Positions 1 through 4,510 of a DNA stretch of 5,933 nt are shown in pieces. Under the pieces are notes generated by a model. That model was not told where the DNA came from. It made no database searches and saw only the letters and a list, made by a program, of their open reading frames with translations. Numbering within the stretch: the first letter of the stretch is position 1; each line of letters begins with the position of its first letter. This DNA comes from Planctomycetaceae bacterium (GTDB lineage: Bacteria > Planctomycetota > Planctomycetia > Isosphaerales > Isosphaeraceae), in the NCBI GenBank assembly GCA_019232645.1, contig JAFANO010000225.1, positions 1 through 5,933 on the forward strand, read 5' to 3'. The position numbers and the translations under genes are program-made.

Positions 1-882
1 CCCCGACGGCTGGCGCAGTTCCGCCGCGAGGCCGATCGGGGGATGCGGCTGGCCGGCCCCGCGCTGTTGCCGACCCTCGAGTCCGGCGAGGCCGAGGGGT
101 TCCTCTACATGGCGATGCCCCTGGTCGACGGCTGCTCGCTACGCGACATCATCGCCAGGCGCAACCGTCGGGAGCCGGTCGGTTCGCCGCTCCGCCTCCA
201 CCGGCTGGCCTTCGCGGCCGACGACGACTACCTCCGGGGCGTGATCAGGGTGCTCGAGCGGGTCGCCCGGACGCTGGCCGGCGTCCATGCCGCTCACGTG
301 GCCCACCGGGACATCAAGCCGGCCAACATCCTGCTCGACCGCGGCCGCGACGCCGGCTTCCTCTGCGACTTCGGCCTGGGTCGCGACCTCGACGTCGCCA
401 CCGCGGAGCAGTTGCGCGACGGCGCCGGCACGCCGCTCTACATGGCCCCCGAGCGGCTCCTGAGGCGGCCCGCCGACGAGATCCGCTGCGACATCTATGC
501 CTTGGGTGCCACCCTCTTCGAGGCGGTGACGCTCGTCCCTCCCCTGCAAGTGCCCGAGGGCCTCTCCTGGCCCTCCTGGACGACCTACCTCGCCACGACC
601 CGGCCCCGGAGGCCCCGCACCCTCCGCGACGAGATCCCGCCGGCCCTGGAGGCGATCATCCTCAAGGCAATGGCCCGACGGCCCGGCCGGCGCTACCCGA
701 CGGCGGCCTCGCTGGCCGACGACCTCGACCGATTCCTGGCGGGTATGCCGGTCCTTGCCGCCGACCCGTTCACCCCTCCTGGCCCCGACCCGTCGCGTCT
801 CGTTGGAGATCCAATGAAGAGCCGGGACAGTCCCGAGAGGAGGAGGTCGCGTTTGACAGGCGCCAGTCGTGACCTAGGTTAG
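1..882 (+). CDS. Hanks-type serine/threonine protein kinase, 5'-truncated by the window edge
   Basis: Transfers phosphate from ATP to Ser/Thr residues of target proteins, probably in the cytoplasm. The frame is open from base 1, and residues before the first ATG (base 43) already read as kinase N-lobe (FRREADRGMRLAGPALLP), so the true start lies upstream and ATG 43 is internal. Counting from that ATG: catalytic loop HRDIKPAN at 88-95 (Asp90, Lys92, Asn95), DFG at 109-111, activation-segment end APE at 135-137, and DIYALG at 150-155 in place of the usual DVWSLG. The C-lobe finishes near residue 233. The Gly-rich loop and the ATP-binding Lys are outside the window. A linker of about 20 residues (41-60) interrupts the region between N-lobe and helix E. 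Only a short Arg/Pro-rich tail follows the kinase domain; no membrane helix or sensor domain is visible, unlike many bacterial receptor kinases, although an N-terminal domain could lie upstream. All visible catalytic residues are intact. The next gene encodes an FHA domain, a phosphothreonine reader, 92 nt downstream. Confidence 0.93.
   Translation, partial: PRRLAQFRREADRGMRLAGPALLPTLESGEAEGFLYMAMPLVDGCSLRDIIARRNRREPVGSPLRLHRLAFAADDDYLRGVIRVLERVARTLAGVHAAHVAHRDIKPANILLDRGRDAGFLCDFGLGRDLDVATAEQLRDGAGTPLYMAPERLLRRPADEIRCDIYALGATLFEAVTLVPPLQVPEGLSWPSWTTYLATTRPRRPRTLRDEIPPALEAIILKAMARRPGRRYPTAASLADDLDRFLAGMPVLAADPFTPPGPDPSRLVGDPMKSRDSPERRRSRLTGASRDLG
853..880 (+). promoter_or_regulatory. Possible sigma70-like promoter overlapping the kinase 3' end
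   Basis: A perfect TTGACA lies at 853-858, followed after 16 nt by TAGGTT (875-880), which matches TATAAT at only three of six positions. It sits in the last codons of the kinase gene and would give the FHA-GGDEF gene its own transcript with a leader of about 85-90 nt. The -35 is convincing and the -10 weak, and read-through from the kinase gene is equally possible. Confidence 0.3.
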
Positions 883-894
883 CGCTAGACTCGA

Positions 895-955
895 CCTTCG
901 CTCACGACGCCAGGGAGCCCCCGAGGCGACAACCGAGGGGTGAAGAGAGCGAAGG
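895..955 (+). promoter_or_regulatory. Long-range inverted repeat in the leader of the FHA-GGDEF gene
   Basis: CCTTCGCTC at 895-903 is perfectly complementary to GAGCGAAGG at 947-955, giving a 9-bp helix closing a 43-nt loop. The loop contains a further small dyad (GGG...CCC around 913-921). The right arm ends inside the purine-rich ribosome-binding tract, so this helix competes for bases 952-955 with the hairpin at 952-970. I do not recognise a known riboswitch class; the conserved cores of the c-di-GMP-I and c-di-GMP-II aptamers are not visible. Confidence 0.35.
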
Positions 956-970
956 GAGGGGATCCTCCTT
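952..970 (+). promoter_or_regulatory. Shine-Dalgarno hairpin with built-in anti-Shine-Dalgarno, upstream of the diguanylate cyclase
   Basis: The ribosome-binding tract AAGGGAGG (952-959) is followed by a GGAT loop (960-963) and then CCTCCTT (964-970), the same sequence as the 16S rRNA anti-Shine-Dalgarno core. The arms pair over seven base pairs with one bulged G at 956. The hairpin ends four bases before ATG 975, so the folded form would hide the whole ribosome-binding site. The pairing is read directly from the sequence; the regulatory role is inferred. Confidence 0.45.
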
Positions 971-974
971 CAAT

Positions 975-1943
975 ATGGGGCAGGCCATGGATGAAAAAAG
1001 CGCCACACACTTCGACATCGTCGCTCGGTCCGATCCCCTCCGCCCCGAGGCCCCCTCGTCGCTGCCGCAGTACCTGATCCTGGTCAGCGGCCGCGTCCCC
1101 GGCGCGATGCTCCGGCTCGACCCGGAGGTGACGAGGCTGGGACGGGCGCCGGACAACACCTACTCGCTGTACGACGCGAGCGTCTCGAGACATCACGCCC
1201 TGTTCGAGATCGGCGCGGACGACGTCGTCCGGTTGACCGACCTCAAGAGCACGAACGGCACCTACCTTAACGGCCGGCGGATCCCCGCGCACAAGCCGAT
1301 CCGGATCGAGGACGGCGACCGGATCCAGCTCGGGGCGTCGGTCGTCAAGTTCGTCCGCCTCGACCCCAGCGACGAGCGGTTCCAGCGCGAGATGTTCGAG
1401 CGAACGGTGCGCGACGCCCTGACGGGGCTCTACAACCGCGCGTACTTCCTCGACCAGCTCGGGCCGCTGGCCGACGCCTCGGCGAACCGGGGGCTGGGCC
1501 TGGCCGTCCTGATGCTCGACATCGACGACTTCAAGCGGATCAACGACACGCACGGCCACGCCGTGGGCGACGTCGTGCTCCGCGAGGTGGCCGGCGTGCT
1601 CCGCGAGTCGACCCGGCCCGAGGACCTGGTCGCGCGCTACGGGGGCGAGGAGTTCATCCTGGCCCTGCCGGTCGCCGCGCCCGATCAGGCGACCGAGCGG
1701 GCCGAGCGGATCCGCACCAACCTGGCCGCGCGACGAATCGTCGTCGACGAGACGACCCTGCGGGTCACCGGCAGCCTCGGCCTGGCCTACGCCCCGGCCG
1801 ACGGCGTCCGCATCCCCGGCGCCATGATCGTCGCGGCCGACCACTGTCTCTACCAGGCCAAGAACGGCGGGCGCAACCGCGTCGTCTTCCGACACGCCAC
1901 CCAGGCGATCGCCCTGTCGAGCCAGCCCACCTCGGCGGATTGA
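975..1943 (+). CDS. FHA domain-GGDEF diguanylate cyclase
   Basis: Makes cyclic di-GMP from two GTP, with activity probably tuned by a phosphopeptide-binding FHA domain. It is 322 residues long with no signal peptide or membrane helix, so likely cytoplasmic. The FHA domain spans about 32-128 with the canonical phosphothreonine-binding residues: Gly66-Arg67, SRHH at 71-74 and STNGT at 92-96. The GGDEF domain spans about 142-306: DALTGLYNR, DIDDFK (Asp182), Asn190, Asp199, and the signature GGEEF at 223-227. The RxxD inhibitory site is intact (RPED, 214-217), five residues before the signature as in PleD, so product inhibition is expected. All residues needed for catalysis are present. Start: ATG 975 follows a purine-rich tract at 952-961 that can be sequestered in a hairpin; ATG 987 (Met5), preceded by GGGG at 977-980, is a realistic alternative. 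The upstream Ser/Thr kinase is an obvious candidate partner for the FHA domain. Confidence 0.95.
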   Translation: MGQAMDEKSATHFDIVARSDPLRPEAPSSLPQYLILVSGRVPGAMLRLDPEVTRLGRAPDNTYSLYDASVSRHHALFEIGADDVVRLTDLKSTNGTYLNGRRIPAHKPIRIEDGDRIQLGASVVKFVRLDPSDERFQREMFERTVRDALTGLYNRAYFLDQLGPLADASANRGLGLAVLMLDIDDFKRINDTHGHAVGDVVLREVAGVLRESTRPEDLVARYGGEEFILALPVAAPDQATERAERIRTNLAARRIVVDETTLRVTGSLGLAYAPADGVRIPGAMIVAADHCLYQAKNGGRNRVVFRHATQAIALSSQPTSAD

Positions 1944-1951
1944 GGGGATGG

Positions 1952-1970
1952 CCCTTGACGGGCCGACGGC
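1952..1970 (+). repeat. Copy 1 of a short intergenic repeat pair
   Basis: This 19-nt stretch matches 3014-3032 at 17 of 19 positions without gaps, both beginning CCCTTGAC and ending GACGGC. Each copy lies just downstream of a gene end and is preceded by AGGGG. A match of this length can occur by chance in GC-rich DNA, so it is a weak call. Confidence 0.2.
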
Positions 1971-1985
1971 GGAGAATGGGGGGAG

Positions 1986-2004
1986 CGCGGGGCCGCGGTT
2001 TTTT
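1986..2004 (+). terminator. Weak terminator-like hairpin with T6 tract after the diguanylate cyclase gene
   Basis: CGCG (1986-1989) and CGCG (1994-1997) flank a GGGC loop and are followed after one G by six T residues (1999-2004), the only such T run in this GC-rich gap. The stem is just 4 bp, so efficiency is doubtful. Its position 43 nt after the cyclase stop supports treating 1944-2106 as non-coding rather than as the N-terminus of the isomerase. Confidence 0.3.
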
Positions 2005-2106
2005 CGTCGCGGCCGACGGCCGTCCGGGCTCCGGCTCGGAACGGTCCGTCGCCGGTCGAGTCGTGCCCCGACCCCGAGACCCACCCCAAGCCGTGGAGCG
2101 ATCGCC

Positions 2107-2985
2107 GTGGCCCCATCCCCGAATCCCGCGCCGCCGTTGCCACCGCTGGCGCTGGGCGTCTGTAGCTGGAGCTTGCAGGTCGCCAGCATCGCCGAGCTGA
2201 GGTGGTGCCTCGACCGGCTGGGCATCAACGTCGCCCAGATCGCGTGCGGAGACCCGAACCACGCGAGCTGGGCCGAGGGGGACGCGATGCCCGAGGCCGC
2301 GCGAGCCTCGGGGATCCTCCTGACCGGCGCGATGCTCGGGTTCCCCGGCGAGGATTACACCACGCCGGCGACGATCAAGGCGACCGGCGGCTTCGGCAAC
2401 CCCGCCGACCGGCCCGACCGGCTTGAGCGGCTCCGCTGGGCGCTCGATCGGACGGTGGCGCTGGGCCTGTCCGACCTGATGCTCCACGCCGGCTTCCTGC
2501 CCGAGCTGGACGACCCCGACCGTCCTGCGATGCTCGACACGTTGGCGCGGGCCGGCCAGTTCGCGCACGAGAAGGGGGTCGTACTGGCCTTCGAGACCGG
2601 GCAGGAGACCGCCGAGCTGCTCCGCCGGACCCTCGACGACCTGAAGGCGCCCAACCTGAAGGTCAATTTCGATCCGGCCAACATGCTCCTCTACGACATG
2701 GGGGACCCGATCCGCGCCGTCGACCTGCTCGGCCCCGACATCCGGAGCGTCCACGTCAAGGATGCGAGGCGGCCGACGACCCCCGGCCGATGGGGCGAGG
2801 AAGTGCCGCTCGGCCGAGGCGCGGTCGACATCGGGCGGTTCGTCCGGGCCTTGAAGCGGGTCGGCTACACCGGACCGCTCGTCGTCGAGCGCGAGGTCGG
2901 CGACCAGGCCGGGCGGCTCCGCGACGTCGCGCACGGCCTGGACTTCCTCCGCGAATGCCTCGCCGACTGGCCCGCCCCCCCGTGA
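2107..2985 (+). CDS. Sugar phosphate isomerase/epimerase (xylose isomerase-like TIM barrel)
   Basis: A 292-residue cytoplasmic TIM-barrel protein of the AP-endonuclease 2/xylose isomerase-like superfamily, whose members isomerise or epimerise sugars and polyols at a divalent metal site. The first barrel strand is LALGVCSWSL (14-23). Probable metal ligands, from family pattern, are Glu163 (AFETG), Asp189 (VNFDPANM), His216 (SVHVKD) and Glu261 (VVERE); His127 (MLHAGF) may also line the site. The substrate cannot be told from sequence. Start: GTG 2107 has GGAG at 2094-2097 at good spacing and gives a normal family length. The frame stays open upstream to ATG 1948, but those 53 codons encode Arg/Pro-rich low-complexity sequence, cover a T6 run, and have a purine tract only one base from the ATG. 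No signal peptide is seen, unlike the Tat-exported members common in planctomycetes. It probably forms its own transcription unit. Confidence 0.88.
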   Translation: MAPSPNPAPPLPPLALGVCSWSLQVASIAELRWCLDRLGINVAQIACGDPNHASWAEGDAMPEAARASGILLTGAMLGFPGEDYTTPATIKATGGFGNPADRPDRLERLRWALDRTVALGLSDLMLHAGFLPELDDPDRPAMLDTLARAGQFAHEKGVVLAFETGQETAELLRRTLDDLKAPNLKVNFDPANMLLYDMGDPIRAVDLLGPDIRSVHVKDARRPTTPGRWGEEVPLGRGAVDIGRFVRALKRVGYTGPLVVEREVGDQAGRLRDVAHGLDFLRECLADWPAPP

Positions 2986-3002
2986 TCCGGATTCGACGCC
3001 CA

Positions 3003-3035
3003 GGGGCATCTCCCCCTTGACCGGGCGACGGCCCG
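3003..3035 (+). terminator. Two adjacent GC-rich hairpins after the isomerase gene
   Basis: GGGG-CATCT-CCCC (3003-3015) is followed by CGGGC-GACG-GCCCG (3022-3035), two compact stems of 4 and 5 bp starting 18 nt after the isomerase stop. No T tract follows, so this would be a non-canonical terminator or 3'-end stabiliser. The interval also contains copy 2 of the short repeat (3014-3032). Confidence 0.3.
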
Positions 3036-3043
3036 TCGTCATG

Positions 3044-3073
3044 TTGAGGACGGTTTCTCTGACCGCTTGGAAT
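3044..3073 (+). promoter_or_regulatory. Possible promoter of the BON-domain gene
   Basis: TTGAGG (3044-3049) and TGGAAT (3068-3073) are separated by 18 nt, each matching four of six sigma70 consensus bases. Transcription would start near 3080 and give a leader of about 110 nt before ATG 3189. The sequence fit is only moderate, but a promoter is expected in this 203-nt gap. Confidence 0.27.
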
Positions 3074-3188
3074 GAGACATTCCTGGATCGCAGTGGCTCT
3101 CGATTTGCAGAATCATCACCCCAGATCGGCGCGGTGGCTTCCTCGGCGCCAGGAGTTCTCAACATCGAATCAGGAGGGCACTGATCTC

Positions 3189-3644
3189 ATGAAGTGGATC
3201 TCTCAGGGCCTCGCGGGCTCGCTCCTCGGTATCGCGCTGCTCGTGGCCCCCTGCGTCGCTCAGGAACCGAAAGACGCGCCGAAAGAGGCCGAACCCAAGT
3301 CGGGCGGTACGTTCGACAACGCGGTCAAGAGCATCAGGAGGGGTGCACAGGAGGCCGAGGACGCCCTCAAGGAGCAGTACGCCAAGGCCAGGACCGCAGT
3401 CCACAACATGGGGGTCTCGGCGCGGGTCTACGGCCGGTTGCACTGGGACAAGGCGCTCAACGATTCGAAGGTCGACATCGAGGTCACGGAGAACGGGCAT
3501 ACCACCCTGACCGGCGTCGTCGCCGACGGGAAGGCCAAGGCCAAGGCCGTCGAGCTGACCCGGGACACGGTGGGAGTGACGCAGGTCGTCGATCGGTTGA
3601 CGATCACACCCCCCCCGACGACCACCCCGGCCGAGAAGCCCTGA
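3189..3644 (+). CDS. Small exported BON-domain protein
   Basis: A 151-residue protein predicted to be exported. Residues 1-24 form a signal peptide: MKW, a hydrophobic core from about 8 to 20, and cleavage probably after CVA (22-24). Pro at 21 before Cys22 argues against a lipobox. A charged, helical linker follows (25-75, many Lys/Glu/Ala; coiled-coil-like), then one BON domain (about 78-140) with the typical hydrophobic-Gly pattern TLTGVVADGKAKAKAVELTRDTVGVTQVVDRL, and a Pro/Thr tail. BON domains are found in periplasmic and outer-membrane-associated proteins such as OsmY and are thought to bind phospholipid or other surfaces; the family usually has two BON copies, here one. Start: AGGAGG at 3172-3177 lies 11 nt before ATG 3189. 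The frame extends to an ATG at 3072, but those 39 residues lack a signal sequence and contain the ribosome-binding site. A role in envelope stress is possible but unproven. Confidence 0.9.
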   Translation: MKWISQGLAGSLLGIALLVAPCVAQEPKDAPKEAEPKSGGTFDNAVKSIRRGAQEAEDALKEQYAKARTAVHNMGVSARVYGRLHWDKALNDSKVDIEVTENGHTTLTGVVADGKAKAKAVELTRDTVGVTQVVDRLTITPPPTTTPAEKP

Positions 3645-3657
3645 CCCGAGGCGCGGA

Positions 3658-3687
3658 GGCCCGCCCGACCCCGGCGGGAGGCGGGCC
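3658..3687 (+). terminator. GC-rich hairpin downstream of the BON gene
   Basis: GGCCCGCC (3658-3665) pairs perfectly with GGCGGGCC (3680-3687); a competing inner stem CCCGCC/GGCGGG (3660-3665 with 3673-3678) has a 7-nt loop. It starts 13 nt after the BON stop in a convergent gap. There is no T tract, so intrinsic termination is uncertain, but location and stability favour a 3'-end structure. Confidence 0.45.
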
Positions 3688-3720
3688 CCGCGGTCGGCCC
3701 GTCCTCGTCTCCCGGCGCTG

Positions 3721-3738
3721 GGCGGGGAGGTCCCCGCC
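3721..3738 (-). terminator. Perfect hairpin downstream of the ArsR-family gene
   Basis: GGCGGGG (3721-3727), loop AGGT (3728-3731) and CCCCGCC (3732-3738) form a perfect 7-bp stem with a tetraloop, 7 nt past the end of the minus-strand regulator gene. It lacks a T tract on either strand. Because the genes converge here, it could act in both directions together with the 3658-3687 hairpin. Confidence 0.5.
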
Positions 3739-3745
3739 GCGCGGC

Positions 3746-4087
3746 TCAGCCGACGACGGTGTTGACGACTTGGGCGAGCTCGCGGCCCGCGTCGGTGAGG
3801 CCGTAGAAATTATGCTTGCCCGCGCGTCGCGGCTCGATTAATCGGCCATGGCGGAGCAGGGCCAGGTGGTGGCTGACCGCCGGCTGGCTCTGCGTCCCGA
3901 GGTCGGCGCAGAGTTCGGAAACGTTTCGCTCCTTCTCGTTGAGGAGCATCAAGACCTGGAGCCTGGTCGGATCCGAGACCTGCTTGAGCAGGTCGGCGAC
4001 GCGGCGGATCTCCGCCGAGGGACGAGTGGGTGCGGAGGCCTTCGGGGTCTTGGCCGAGACGGACGATTTGGACGAGGTGGCGGCCAT
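3746..4087 (-). CDS. ArsR-family winged-helix transcriptional regulator
   Basis: A 113-residue DNA-binding protein of the ArsR/SmtB family, usually a homodimeric repressor released by a ligand. After a Ser/Lys/Ala-rich disordered N-terminus (1-24) come the family hallmarks: VADLLKQVSDPTRLQVLMLL (30-49), NVSELCADLG (55-64), the recognition helix SQPAVSHHLALLRHGRLI (67-84), and the wing with RRAGKHNFYGLTDAG (87-101). The metal-sensing pair of classic ArsR (ELCVCD) is reduced to a single Cys60, and no second Cys is present, so arsenic-type sensing is unlikely; the inducer is unknown. Start: ATG 4087 has GAGGAG (4097-4092) directly upstream; the TTG at 4099 overlaps that ribosome-binding site and is less likely. 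The gene is convergent with the BON gene and divergent from thrC. No transporter or metal-resistance gene lies beside it within the window, so its targets may be distant, or it may only autoregulate. Confidence 0.92.
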   Translation of the reverse strand: MAATSSKSSVSAKTPKASAPTRPSAEIRRVADLLKQVSDPTRLQVLMLLNEKERNVSELCADLGTQSQPAVSHHLALLRHGRLIEPRRAGKHNFYGLTDAGRELAQVVNTVVG

Positions 4088-4142
4088 TTCACTCCTCAAA
4101 AAATCAACAGGATTGGACCGAGTAGATCAACCAAGACGGGCA

Positions 4143-4156
4143 GGTTTGAACGAACC
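4143..4156. promoter_or_regulatory. Candidate operator dyad in the ArsR-family gene leader
   Basis: GGTTTG-AA-CGAACC is an inverted repeat with one mismatch, located between the predicted transcription start and ATG 4087 of the regulator. A further GGTTCG half-site occurs at 4187-4192, beside the predicted start. ArsR-family repressors often bind imperfect dyads near their own promoter, so this is a candidate autoregulatory site, on position and symmetry only. Confidence 0.28.
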
Positions 4157-4205
4157 ACTAGGGCAGAGCGCATGAGGGGGGATCATGGTTCGCTTTCTGT
4201 TAGTT

Positions 4206-4233
4206 ATAATAGGATAATCGTCCATGTCGTCAA
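4206..4233 (-). promoter_or_regulatory. Sigma70-like promoter of the ArsR-family gene
   Basis: On the minus strand TTGACG (4233-4228) and TATTAT (4211-4206) are 16 nt apart, each matching five of six consensus bases. It lies in the AT-rich island and reads toward the regulator, with a predicted transcription start near 4199 and a leader of about 112 nt. This is the best promoter match in the window. Confidence 0.55.
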
Positions 4234-4383
4234 CCCCTCTCTTTAATATTCGAGCGAGTTCGACGCCGGGACCGGTTGGGGCGGGCCCCGCCTCGCGATG
4301 GAATCGTGGGCGTGACGATCGTTAAAAACGCGTGGTTCTCGCGCCTCTAAGTACGTGGCGACCCCTCGGGGCGCGATCCTCGC

Positions 4384-4412
4384 TTGTCGGCCGGGCGCGG
4401 CAGCCGTTAGAG
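4384..4412 (+). promoter_or_regulatory. Possible thrC promoter
   Basis: TTGTCG (4384-4389) is followed after 17 nt by TTAGAG (4407-4412). The -35 matches four of six bases and the -10 is weak, but spacing is ideal and the site lies about 100 nt before the thrC start. No better plus-strand candidate is seen in the GC-rich half of the gap. Confidence 0.3.
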
Positions 4413-4510
4413 TGGACACCTGGTAGACGTGGGGATTTCCCGCATCTGGCAACGGTCGCCGCCGGGATCGGACCGGGGCGGCGTCGTCTTGCGCCGAGAG
4501 CGTTGACGTC

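Larger units (their letters stand above)
4088..4510. other. 423-nt divergent intergenic region between the ArsR-family gene and thrC
   Basis: The left half (4100-4250) is distinctly AT-richer than the rest of the window and holds a minus-strand promoter plus a dyad. The right half (4250-4510) returns to high GC and contains short dyads: a GC hairpin at 4280-4292, ACGATCGT at 4314-4321, CCCCTCGGGG around 4361-4370, and a GGG/CCC pair around 4433-4442. I see no convincing gene: the minus-strand frame at 4243-4512 and the plus-strand frame at 4332-4709 have no recognisable domain, and the latter runs into thrC out of frame. No known riboswitch or T-box core was recognised. Confidence 0.6.

Noticed and set aside
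895..974. c-di-GMP riboswitch upstream of the diguanylate cyclase
   Set aside because: The conserved GEMM core elements are not visible and nothing resembles the class II pseudoknot core. The leader structure is reported as an unclassified candidate instead.
885..2228. Long minus-strand open frame (447 codons) opposite the FHA-GGDEF gene
   Set aside because: Its product is Arg/Gly/Val/Asp-rich low-complexity sequence with no domain, and it lies opposite a gene with intact FHA and GGDEF motifs. It is a typical antisense shadow of GC-rich codon use.
1765..3165. Minus-strand open frame of 466 codons opposite the cyclase end and the isomerase
   Set aside because: It spans two real genes and their gap, shows no recognisable family and is compositionally biased; an antisense artefact.
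3072..3188. Longer N-terminus for the BON-domain protein starting at ATG 3072
   Set aside because: The extra 39 residues lack a signal sequence, cover a strong AGGAGG ribosome-binding site, and would push the clear signal peptide into the protein interior.
4205..4210. Perfect TATAAT on the plus strand as a thrC promoter
   Set aside because: No acceptable -35 element lies 16-18 nt upstream, and it would give a leader of about 290 nt. It coincides with the minus-strand promoter's -10 region, which is better supported. Mentioned only as a possible overlap.
4312..4350. Short GTG-initiated leader peptide (VTIVKNAWFSRL) as a threonine attenuator
   Set aside because: It has one Thr and one Ile codon, no run of regulatory codons, no clear ribosome-binding site and no terminator downstream.
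4407..4425. T-box-like AGAGTGGACACC upstream of thrC
   Set aside because: It differs from the T-box core AGGGTGGNACCGCG in spacing and at several bases, and no specifier stem or terminator was found.
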